DNA of 33,639 bases from Brevibacterium antiquum (GTDB taxonomy: Bacteria; Actinomycetota; Actinomycetes; Actinomycetales; Brevibacteriaceae). Both the position numbers and the translations under genes were made by a program. The notes beneath the pieces are model-generated. The model searched no databases. It worked only from the letters and a program-made list of their open reading frames with translations, and was not told the origin of the DNA. The stretch covers positions 1-33,639 of the forward strand of contig NZ_JABASX010000016.1 of assembly GCF_016107655.1 (NCBI RefSeq), given 5' to 3'. Position 1 is the stretch's first letter; every line of letters begins with the position of its first letter. Shown here piece by piece: positions 24,726 to 31,715 of this stretch.

Positions 24726-26300
24726 TCAGCAGATCTCGGCCGCCGCGGAGTCCTTCGCCTGAGATTCCATCGAGTCCGCCTTCGTCCCGGGCAGAAGTCG
24801 TCCGGCGCCCTTGAGCCCGAACGTCGTGAGCACGGCCGCGATGAGAACGAGGACCACGGCAGCCCCAGCCGCCCACTGCACGCCGAGGTCGAAGGCCGCC
24901 ACAGCCGCCTCGGCGATCCGGTCTCCGGCACTGCCGCCGAGCCCGGCGGCGTACTCGAGCGCTGAGCCAAGGGTCTCGTACTGGGACTGCCCGGCCTTGG
25001 CACCGATCGTCGACTGCAGGGCACTTCCGTAGACCATGGTCGAGAGTCCGCCGAGCACGGACGTTCCCAACACGGATCCGAATTCGTACGCGGTTTCCGA
25101 TATCGCCGAGGCGGCACCTGCCTTGTTCGCCGGCACCGCGGCGAGGATGAGGTCGTTGGTGATGACCTCGGCCGTGCCGAGACCGATGCCTAGAATGAGG
25201 AAGGAGATGGCCATTCCCAGCACCGAGTGCTCGGGTGTGAATGCCACGATTCCCATTCCGATGGCATTGAGCACCAGAGCGCACGGGACCACGACGCGCG
25301 GCTGCAGGCGAGCGATGATCGGCACCGCCAGATAGCCCGAGGCGATCGAGGTGATGAGCCCGGGGATGAGGATGAGTGCCGCCTGGATCGGCGAGAGACC
25401 GAGGACGAGCTGGAGGAGCTGGGTGCCGAAGTAGAGGAAGCCGGCCAATCCCATGACGCTGAGCAGGTTCGATGTCACGGCCGAGGTGAAGACTTTGTTC
25501 GCGAAGAGCCTGACGTCGAGCATCGGGTTGGGTGTTGCCAGCTGACGCAGGATGAAGCCTGCACCGGCGACAACGGCCACCGCGATGCTGACCCAGAAGA
25601 GAACGTCGACCCCATCGGCCATGACATGTTTGATGGCGAAGACGAGCGGGGTGAGCATGAGCATCGACAATGCGATCGACAGCGGATCGATGCGCCCCGG
25701 ATTCGGATCGCGCGATTCCGAGAGCAACATGATGGCTGCCGGAATGAAGATCGCGATCAGAGGCAGGTTGATGAAGAAGATCGCGCTCCAGTGGAAGTGC
25801 TCGAGCAGGAAGCCGCCGACGATGGGACCCAGCGCGGCGCCGCCGCTGAACATGGCCGCCCACGTGGCGATCGCGACGCGACGGTCCCTGTCGTGAAGGA
25901 AGATATTTCGGATCAGAGACAGGGTCGAGGGCATCAGTGTGGCGCCGAAGATACCCAGCAGTGCACGCGAGGCGATGAGCATCTCCGCCGAGGTGGAAAA
26001 CGCCGCCAGCAGCGAGGCCAGGCCGAAGCCGAGGGCGCCGATGACGAGCAGTTTGCGGCGGCCGACCCGGTCGCCGATGCTGCCCATGGCCACGAGGAGC
26101 CCTGCGAGCATGAGCGCATAGATGTCGACGATCCAGAGGAGCTGGGTGCCGGTGGGATGGAGGCCGGTGCTGATGGCCGGTATCGCGAATCCCAAGACGG
26201 TGTTGTCGATCGAGATGAGCAGAACAGGGATCATCAGCACAGCCAGGCCAGCCCATTCGCGCCGGCCGGCGCGCAGTTGTGGTGTCTGTGTGGTGAACAT
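24726..26300 (-). CDS. MFS drug efflux transporter (DHA2, 14-helix type)
   Basis: Encodes 524 residues. The first helix has the DHA2 pattern LISIDNTVLGFAIPAIS, the loop 2-3 motif is GSIGDRVGRRK, and motif C (AMFSGGAALGPIVGGFLLEHFHW) is clear. About fourteen membrane segments are visible, so it belongs with the QacA/SmvA-type proton antiporters. Likely substrates are cationic or hydrophobic drugs (family inference). The C-tail is Ala/Lys-rich. The start MFTTQTPQLRAG at 26300 stands six bases after a TATAGT -10 box, so the mRNA is probably leaderless. The frame is open 15 codons further up, but that would run through the operator. The divergent TetR gene at 26450 is its probable regulator. Confidence 0.92.
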   Translation of the reverse strand: MFTTQTPQLRAGRREWAGLAVLMIPVLLISIDNTVLGFAIPAISTGLHPTGTQLLWIVDIYALMLAGLLVAMGSIGDRVGRRKLLVIGALGFGLASLLAAFSTSAEMLIASRALLGIFGATLMPSTLSLIRNIFLHDRDRRVAIATWAAMFSGGAALGPIVGGFLLEHFHWSAIFFINLPLIAIFIPAAIMLLSESRDPNPGRIDPLSIALSMLMLTPLVFAIKHVMADGVDVLFWVSIAVAVVAGAGFILRQLATPNPMLDVRLFANKVFTSAVTSNLLSVMGLAGFLYFGTQLLQLVLGLSPIQAALILIPGLITSIASGYLAVPIIARLQPRVVVPCALVLNAIGMGIVAFTPEHSVLGMAISFLILGIGLGTAEVITNDLILAAVPANKAGAASAISETAYEFGSVLGTSVLGGLSTMVYGSALQSTIGAKAGQSQYETLGSALEYAAGLGGSAGDRIAEAAVAAFDLGVQWAAGAAVVLVLIAAVLTTFGLKGAGRLLPGTKADSMESQAKDSAAAEIC

Positions 26301-26306
26301 AAAACT

Positions 26307-26336
26307 ACTATACCGTCTAGACGGTACAGTTGACAA
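26307..26336 (-). promoter_or_regulatory. MFS promoter with perfect 16-bp operator
   Basis: On the minus strand TTGTCA (26331-26336) and TATAGT (26307-26312) are separated by 18 bp and form a near-consensus promoter. TACCGTCTAGACGGTA (26311-26326) is a perfect palindrome that fills most of the spacer and touches the -10 box. Binding of the adjacent TetR protein would block RNA polymerase directly. The ATG follows the -10 box by six bases, giving a leaderless message. Confidence 0.82.
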
Positions 26337-26408
26337 CATGATCACTGCCGAGGTCTGCTCAGCTGTGCACAGAAGAGAATCAGCCCACCCGTCTCGCGCT
26401 CAGACACG

Positions 26409-26442
26409 ATCCACCGGATTGGGTGGATTGATCGACTAGGCT
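26409..26442 (+). promoter_or_regulatory. tetR promoter region with inverted repeat
   Basis: ATCCACC (26409-26415) and GGTGGAT (26422-26428) form a perfect inverted repeat with a 6-bp spacer. TAGGCT (26437-26442) is a possible -10 box seven bases before the ATG at 26450, again without a ribosome site. The repeat differs from the 16-bp MFS operator, so a second regulator or a second site type is possible. Confidence 0.45.
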
Positions 26443-26449
26443 CCTCGGT

Positions 26450-26971
26450 ATGGTCCGCAAATCCACCGACACCAAAGAGAAGCTGCTCGACGCCTTTGAC
26501 ACCCTCCTCGACGAGAGCGGATTCTCGGGCGCAACTCTCGATGCAGTTGCGGCGAAAGCAGGAGTATCCAAGGGTGGATTGCTCTACCACTTCGGGTCGA
26601 AGGCTGAGCTGATCAAGGGCAGCCTCGACCGCCTGGACCGCCTTGTCGAGGAAGACGTCGAGTCCATGGAGTCTGCCGGTGACCGGCTGCACCTTTATTA
26701 TCTGGAGACTTCGGCGGAGATCGGTACGCCCCTTGATCGCAGCCTCATCGCCGCAAGCTGTCTGGCACAGGAGAACGAGGAAGCGAAAACCGCGCTGCGG
26801 AAGACCCGTGAAGCATGGTTCAACGCCCTCAACGACCACCTCGGCGACGCCGACCTGGCCATGACGATCCAGCTCATTGGCGATGGAATGTACTTCAACC
26901 AGAATTTCGGTCTCTCCCAGGACGAAGCTCTGGCCCACGTCAAGAACGTACTCACGCGACTGGGGCTTTGA
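26450..26971 (+). CDS. TetR-family repressor of the divergent efflux gene
   Basis: Encodes 173 residues, short for the family. The helix-turn-helix is TKEKLLDAFDTLLDESGFSGATLDAVAAKAGVSKGGLLYHFGSK (about 7-50). The ligand domain is compact, with a TetR_C-like LIAASCLAQENEEAKTAL segment. It lies 149 bp from the divergent MFS gene, whose promoter carries a perfect palindrome. De-repression by an effluxed drug is the expected logic. The start at 26450 leaves almost no leader after the predicted -10 box. Confidence 0.9.
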   Translation: MVRKSTDTKEKLLDAFDTLLDESGFSGATLDAVAAKAGVSKGGLLYHFGSKAELIKGSLDRLDRLVEEDVESMESAGDRLHLYYLETSAEIGTPLDRSLIAASCLAQENEEAKTALRKTREAWFNALNDHLGDADLAMTIQLIGDGMYFNQNFGLSQDEALAHVKNVLTRLGL

Positions 26972-26986
26972 GCCCTGGCGCCGAGA

Positions 26987-27007
26987 GTGCCACAACAATT
27001 GTGACAC
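26987..27007. terminator. inverted repeat after the tetR gene
   Basis: GTGCCACAA and TTGTGACAC are inverted around CAA with one mismatch, 15 bases after the tetR stop. It could be a weak terminator or an operator for the downstream gene. Confidence 0.35.
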
Positions 27008-27056
27008 CTGCGCCCATGACCCTTAAGAAGTCTCTCAAGAGGCCGAGCACCTCGCT

Positions 27057-27115
27057 TAAGTGGTCGAAATGGGCTGGTTCTTCTGCGCATAATGCGTCCA
27101 TTTCGACCATTTAAG
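27057..27115 (+). repeat. 59-bp palindromic element, left copy
   Basis: CTTAAGTGGTCGAAATGG (27055-27072) and CCATTTCGACCATTTAAG (27098-27115) are inverted with one mismatch. The 25-nt loop contains a small inner hairpin (CGCAT/ATGCG). Aligned without gaps, this copy matches the reverse complement of the right copy at 42 of 59 positions, and most differences are in the loop. No U-run lies on either side, so a simple terminator is not the best explanation. Confidence 0.8.
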
Positions 27116-27251
27116 ACCCGCTCTGAGGGACACGTTCGAGTCGTCAGGTACCAACTCCGTCACACGACTCGCGTGCTATTACCTGTGGATGGAAGATCTC
27201 TGTCCACAGGCCGATTTTGGACACTCCACTTCTCAGCCCAGATACGTCACA

Positions 27252-28193
27252 ATGACATTCATGTTCAACGACAGCAGGTGGGAGATGCGCGACTATCCGC
27301 GCCTGTTTGCAGCTCGAGATGCCCAGAAGTTCGGTATCACCCGGCATCAGCTCTTCAACACGCAGCGCTGTCCCATCGTCCTACCTGGAGTGAGAATGGA
27401 TCGCGAGTCTCTCGAGAGCCGGCGTACGCCGAGATGGGCAGATGAAAGTTGGGAGCGGGATTCTCTGCGACTCCGCGCAGCTCGGCTCAAGTTTTCTCAT
27501 ATTCTCGCCGATTACTCGACGGCTGCCCGGATCTATGGCTGGCCATTGCCGTGGAACCTGATGAATGACCCGCGACTTCGCCTGTGCACTGCAGAGTTGG
27601 ATCGGCGGATCCGCATGCCAGATGTCACGGTACGTCGTACGCGACATGCCGCTGCGGCAACATGGTTGGACCTTCCTGTGCTCGGCCCAGCGGACACATT
27701 CCTTGCCATCGCGCCTGATCTGACACTGGGTGATCTGGTGAAGGTCGGTGATGCCGCCGTCGGCAAGTGGCATGGGCCTCCCCAATTGTCGCTCGACGCC
27801 TTAAAGGGACTGGTGAGTCGGCGCGAACGTCTGAGAGGACGCCGCCATCTGTGCAACGCAATCGATCTCATCCGTCCTGGAGTCGATTCCCCGAGAGAAA
27901 CCGATCTACGTCTATGGATGATCTCGGTTGGGCTGCCGGAGCCGACTGTTCATCCGAAGATCGAAACCGATCTGCCCAGAGGCAAGGTCGAGCCTGATCT
28001 GGGCTACGAGGAGGCTCGACTCGCGCTCGAGTACGAAGGCGATCACCATCGCTCATCTCCGGAACAATGGACTCGAGACATCGAGCGCGATGAAGCCATG
28101 AGAGATGCGGGTTGGATCGTGCTCAAAGTGACGAGCCGAACCAACTACCGGTCTCTCGAGTCCAAGATTCGCCACCACCTCCGGTTGGCATGA
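27252..28193 (+). CDS. AbiEi-like / DUF559 putative endonuclease
   Basis: Encodes 313 residues from MTFMFNDSRW; an ATG at 27285 with GGTGGG just upstream is an equally possible start. The N-terminal part (FAARDAQKFGITRHQLFN, then VLPGVRMD) resembles the winged-helix AbiEi-type region of actinobacterial proteins. The C-terminal third resembles DUF559/Vsr-like nucleases: Glu216 in SPRETDLR, Asp249 in EPDLGYEE, Glu260 and Glu262 in LEYEGDHH, His265/His266, Asp276/Asp280 in RDIERDEAM, and a closing WIVLKVTS strand. The set fits a PD-(D/E)XK or EDxHD active site. The cellular role is not known. GC content on three sampled 60-base lines is 53, 60 and 62 percent, low for the window. It is flanked by inverted 59-bp elements. 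Confidence 0.72.
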   Translation: MTFMFNDSRWEMRDYPRLFAARDAQKFGITRHQLFNTQRCPIVLPGVRMDRESLESRRTPRWADESWERDSLRLRAARLKFSHILADYSTAARIYGWPLPWNLMNDPRLRLCTAELDRRIRMPDVTVRRTRHAAAATWLDLPVLGPADTFLAIAPDLTLGDLVKVGDAAVGKWHGPPQLSLDALKGLVSRRERLRGRRHLCNAIDLIRPGVDSPRETDLRLWMISVGLPEPTVHPKIETDLPRGKVEPDLGYEEARLALEYEGDHHRSSPEQWTRDIERDEAMRDAGWIVLKVTSRTNYRSLESKIRHHLRLA

Positions 28194-28354
28194 GTCGCGC
28201 ACCCCGACCACCAAGATCGTCAATCGCTCACCACGGCCGTCGGTGATCCACTGCGGTCGGCGATCCACTCAGATCGGCGCCGTGAGACTGCGTACTCGCC
28301 ACTGGCCCCGCGAATATCCGCCATCAGGACCAAGCAACCACGGCCCACTAACAC

Positions 28355-28413
28355 GTTAGGTGGTCGAAATGGGCCGTTTCCGCAAGGGGCAGCCAGCCCA
28401 TTCCGACCACTTA
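28355..28413 (-). repeat. 59-bp palindromic element, right copy (inverted)
   Basis: TAGGTGGTCGAAATGGGC (28357-28374) is inverted as GCCCATTCCGACCACTTA (28396-28413) with two mismatches around a 21-nt loop. Read on the minus strand it aligns over its full length with the left copy, so the two copies face each other across the nuclease gene. The rest of the 28194-28589 intergenic stretch has no recognisable gene. Confidence 0.8.
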
Positions 28414-28589
28414 GTGACGGCCGAGCTTTCACTTGTCGCCGGAGACTCAGCAGCCGCCGGGATGTATGCGCGGATTCACTGAGGATTCGCAGCGCCCCGT
28501 TTCGGCTGCAGGAGGACAAGCCAGCCGGCCGGGCCGTCCGCCGGACTCCGGCGCCCCTCCTCCTCAACTAGCCGGTTCGACGCACCTCC

Positions 28590-30410
28590 TCAGCTCAAGT
28601 GGTGGACCTCCTGCAGGCCGTAGACCGGCGTCTCGAGCCCTTCGTACCGGGCCTTGAGCTGCAGGGCCAAGTACAGCGAGTAGTGCCGCGACTGGTGCAG
28701 GTTCCCGCCCATGAACCACAGGTTCTCCTGCTGGGTGGGCTTCCACATGTTGCGCTGCTCGCCCTCCCACGGACCGGGATCCTTCGTCGTTTCCGAACCC
28801 AGCCCCCAGCACTTGCCGACTTTGTCTGCCGTCTCCTGGTCGACGAGGTCGGCGACCCAGCCGTTCATCGAGCCGTATCCGGTCGCATAGACGACGAGGT
28901 CGGCGGGCAGCTCGGTGCCGTCGGCGAGAACCACGGAGTCCTCGGTCAGATGGTCAACGTCTCCTTTCGCCAGCTTCACCTTGCCATCGGCGACCAGCTC
29001 GGCCGAGCCGACGTCGATGTAGTAGCCCGAGCCTCGGCGCAGGTATTTGAGGAACAGCCCGGACTCGTCGTCGCCGAAGTCGAGGTCGAAACCGACTGCT
29101 TCCATCCGCTGGTAGAAGTCCTTGTCCCGTTCCTTCATCTGATCGTAGAGCGGTATCTGGAACTCGTGCATGATCTGATACGGCAAGGAGGCAAAGATGA
29201 GATCGGCCTTCTCAGTCGTCACTCCGTTGGCGAGTGCCTTCTCCGAGTAGAGGTCGCCGAGTCCGATTTCCATCAGCGAATCACTCTTGACGATATGCGT
29301 GCTCGAGCGCTGCACCATCGTGACGTCGGCATCGTGCTCGTAGAGCGCCCCGCAGATGTCAAAGGCGGAGTTGTTGCTGCCGATGACGACGACCTTCTGA
29401 CCCACATAGGCATCGGGGCCGCGATGCTGCGAGGAATGCTGCTGCTCGCCCGTGAAGTTGTCGGCGCCGGGGAAGGCCGGGATGTTCGGTTTCCCCGACA
29501 TGCCTGTGGCCATGACGAGATGGGTGGGGTTGAGTGTGACCTTCTCCCCGTCGCGCTCGACATCGACCGTCCACTGGCCAGCCTCGTCGTCGTACTTCGC
29601 CGAGGTAGCCGTCGTCGATGACCAGTACGGAATCTCCATCACCTTGGTGTAGAACTCCAACCAGTCCGCGATCTTGTCCTTGGGTGCGAACACCGGCCAG
29701 TTGTCCGGGAACTTCAGGTAAGGCAGGTGGTCGTACCAAACAGGATCGTGCAGGCACAGTGACTTGTACCGCGACCGCCACTGATCCCCTGGGCGCTCCC
29801 AACGGTCGATGACGAGCGCCGGAACGCCCAATTGGCGCAATCGTGCGCCCAGAGCAATACCGCCCTGGCCCCCACCGACGACAAGGATGTAGGGGTCCGT
29901 GGTCTTCCCCCACGCCGCATCTTCCTCTGCGAGCTGCTCCGACCAGCTCTTCCGCTCGGGGTCGACCCCGTGTTCGGCCCCCTTGATCCGGCGAGTCCCA
30001 CGTGGTTCTTCATGCCCGGTCAGCTCCTGCAGCGAAGTGAGCATGGTCCATGCCTTTGTACCGTCCTCGTCGATGAGTCTCACCAGGCCCTTACCCCGAC
30101 CGACCGAGGTGGCGAAGGTGAACCAGGCTTCGGTCACACCGTCTGCAGTGGCCGCAGGCTCGCTGAGTTCGAAGTCAACGGGCGTAACTCGGTTGAGGTT
30201 CGCGGTCAGCATCTCCGTGACACCATCGGGGTCCTCCACCGTCTTGAGATTCCAGGTGAACGACACCAGGTCCCTCCAGTAGCTCGCAGTGGCGAACAGT
30301 CCTGCTGCGGCTCTGATGTCCCGAGCCCGAAGGGCGTCTTCGAATTCGCCCAGCCACTGCGTTGCAATGTCATCGGCGGTGAGCTGCTGGCGGTCAATCG
30401 TCGTTGTCAT
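28590..30410 (-). CDS. SnoaL/NTF2-like domain fused to flavin-containing monooxygenase
   Basis: Encodes 606 residues. Residues 1 to about 145 form an NTF2/SnoaL-like domain (WLGEFEDALRARDIRAAAGLFA, SYWRDLVSFTWNLKT). The rest is a two-dinucleotide-domain flavoprotein: FAD motif VVGGGQGGIALGARL near 177-190, NADPH motif VVVIGSNNSAFDICGALYEH, and the ATGYGS block near the end. Instead of the FxGxxxHxxxW of Baeyer-Villiger enzymes or the Y/F of classical FMOs, it has FTGEQQHSSQH. The substrate is unknown. The start follows GGAGG with six bases spacing. The frame stays open far upstream, but only as the antisense of the regulator gene. A divergent GAF regulator at 30525 probably controls it. Confidence 0.88.
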   Translation of the reverse strand: MTTTIDRQQLTADDIATQWLGEFEDALRARDIRAAAGLFATASYWRDLVSFTWNLKTVEDPDGVTEMLTANLNRVTPVDFELSEPAATADGVTEAWFTFATSVGRGKGLVRLIDEDGTKAWTMLTSLQELTGHEEPRGTRRIKGAEHGVDPERKSWSEQLAEEDAAWGKTTDPYILVVGGGQGGIALGARLRQLGVPALVIDRWERPGDQWRSRYKSLCLHDPVWYDHLPYLKFPDNWPVFAPKDKIADWLEFYTKVMEIPYWSSTTATSAKYDDEAGQWTVDVERDGEKVTLNPTHLVMATGMSGKPNIPAFPGADNFTGEQQHSSQHRGPDAYVGQKVVVIGSNNSAFDICGALYEHDADVTMVQRSSTHIVKSDSLMEIGLGDLYSEKALANGVTTEKADLIFASLPYQIMHEFQIPLYDQMKERDKDFYQRMEAVGFDLDFGDDESGLFLKYLRRGSGYYIDVGSAELVADGKVKLAKGDVDHLTEDSVVLADGTELPADLVVYATGYGSMNGWVADLVDQETADKVGKCWGLGSETTKDPGPWEGEQRNMWKPTQQENLWFMGGNLHQSRHYSLYLALQLKARYEGLETPVYGLQEVHHLS

Positions 30411-30484
30411 GTCACTCCTCCTCGTTGAGCTGTGTGACTCCAAGCTATGCCGCCTCCGGCGTCGGCGGAAGGGTTGCATCGAGT

Positions 30485-30517
30485 TGCATATGCAGTGAGC
30501 CACATCACCCCTATACT
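30485..30517 (+). promoter_or_regulatory. promoter of the GAF regulator with a palindrome
   Basis: TATACT (30512-30517) is a strong -10 box seven bases before the ATG at 30525, so the transcript is likely leaderless. TGCATATGCA (30485-30494) is a perfect palindrome in the -35 area, and TTGCAT is repeated directly a few bases upstream (about 30474). On the minus strand the same region drives the monooxygenase gene, so this is a candidate site for the regulator. Confidence 0.55.
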
Positions 30518-30524
30518 CGGAATC

Positions 30525-31715
30525 ATGCCTCAGCTCGACCTGGCGCATCTTGCTCGGGATCTGTCCCGCATCCACGATGCCGTGATCACCGGCGGTTCGC
30601 CGCCGGAGCAGCCGCGTGCGCTCGTTGCGCGCTCGTGGGAGAGGATGCTGCGCTTGGGATTGGATCCCTCGGGTGGCAATCGTCGAGTCCTCTCCGCCGA
30701 GGCGGATGTGGAGTCCCGCAGGCGTGGCTCGAAATTGCGCCTCATCATCGATGAGCTCAAAGCCATTCTGCTGCGGATGCCCGATGCTGCGACCTTCATC
30801 CTGGTCGTCACCGACGCCGAGGGGGTGATCCTGTGGCGCGACGGTGCCAGTGCCGCCCAGCGACAGGCTGACAGTCTCGGATTCGTCGAGGGTGCCCATT
30901 GGTCCGAATCCGTGGTTGGCACCAACGCCATCGGCACCGCGCTGGCCGAAGAGGCCCCGGTCCAGCTGTTCTCCGCAGAGCACTTCGAGACCTCGCAGCA
31001 CCCCTGGTATTGCAGTGCAGTTCCCGTCCATGACCCCTGCGATGGCCGACTCCTCGGCGTCGTCGACATCAGCGGGCCGGCGCTGACTCTCCACCCGGCA
31101 GTGCAGTCTTTGGTGACAACCGCTGTCCGCCTGGCCGAGGCCCGGCTCTCCCTCAATCAGCAGGAGCAGCTGAGCAGCCTGCGCAATCGCATGTCGACGG
31201 TTCTCAACGGCAGCCGGGGGCCCGCACTGGTCGTCGATGACGACGGGTGGGTCGCCTACCGCCAGGGAGTGCAGAGCCAAGACCGGATAGAGGTCCCGGT
31301 ACCCGATCGCACCATCCTCATCCCCGGTGCCGGCCTGTGCGTCCCGGAGAAGGTGACCGGTGGCTGGCTGCTGCGGCCGAGCGCCGACATCGGCAGTCAG
31401 CAGGTGTCGGTGGTGCTCCGGCAGACTGCTCGTTCGGCGGTGCTGGAGATCGACTCGAGCACTGATCCCTTCGTCGTTCCGCTCACGCCGCGGCGGGCCC
31501 AGATCTTGGCTGCGATCACCTCGGCGGGGCCTGCTGGCATCAGCGCCGGCGATCTCAGCCTCAAGCTGTACGGCGATGCCGACCATCAGGTCACGGTGCG
31601 CGCCGAGGTGTCCCGTCTGCGGCGTTCGATCGGTGCACTCCTCGCGACTCAACCCTACCGGTGGGCCGAGGGCGTGTCCGCACGGTTCGACGAGACCGCT
31701 TCAGCGTCCTCCTGA
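30525..31715 (+). CDS. GAF-domain transcriptional regulator with C-terminal winged helix
   Basis: Encodes 396 residues. The N-terminal half is like the sensor part of AcoR-type activators: SWERMLRLGLDPSGG, then a GAF domain with HWSESVVGTNAIGTALAEEAPVQLFSAEHF and the WYCSAVPVHDP block. There is no AAA+ sigma-54 ATPase module. Instead the last 85 residues (LTPRRAQILAAITSAG through AEVSRLRRSIG) look like a winged-helix DNA-binding domain. Such actinobacterial proteins often neighbour alcohol, aldehyde or monooxygenase genes and sense small organic substrates. Here it is divergent from the flavin monooxygenase gene. Its 3' end overlaps the convergent ftsW-like gene by 61 bp. Confidence 0.85.
   Translation: MPQLDLAHLARDLSRIHDAVITGGSPPEQPRALVARSWERMLRLGLDPSGGNRRVLSAEADVESRRRGSKLRLIIDELKAILLRMPDAATFILVVTDAEGVILWRDGASAAQRQADSLGFVEGAHWSESVVGTNAIGTALAEEAPVQLFSAEHFETSQHPWYCSAVPVHDPCDGRLLGVVDISGPALTLHPAVQSLVTTAVRLAEARLSLNQQEQLSSLRNRMSTVLNGSRGPALVVDDDGWVAYRQGVQSQDRIEVPVPDRTILIPGAGLCVPEKVTGGWLLRPSADIGSQQVSVVLRQTARSAVLEIDSSTDPFVVPLTPRRAQILAAITSAGPAGISAGDLSLKLYGDADHQVTVRAEVSRLRRSIGALLATQPYRWAEGVSARFDETASASS

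Larger units (their letters stand above)
27041..28426. mobile_element. candidate mobile or homing cassette: direct repeat, inverted element, nuclease gene, inverted element, direct repeat
   Basis: An 8-bp direct repeat GGCCGAGC (27041-27048 and 28419-28426) brackets two 59-bp elements in inverted orientation (27057-27115 and 28355-28413), which in turn bracket one gene for a predicted PD-(D/E)XK or EDxHD-type nuclease. The layout resembles an inserted unit with terminal inverted repeats and a target duplication. No transposase or integrase is inside. The 8-bp repeat could be chance, and the elements could be ordinary palindromic intergenic repeats. See the separate entries for the parts. Confidence 0.35.

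Noticed and set aside
27055..27115. Plain intrinsic terminator of the upstream tetR gene
   Set aside because: No U-run on either side, and a homologous copy faces it beyond the next gene. A terminator function is not excluded but is not the best single explanation.
30411..31652. Long open frame extending the monooxygenase to 1020 residues
   Set aside because: The extra 414 residues are antisense to the GAF regulator, have no domain character, and a good ribosome site precedes the ATG at 30410.
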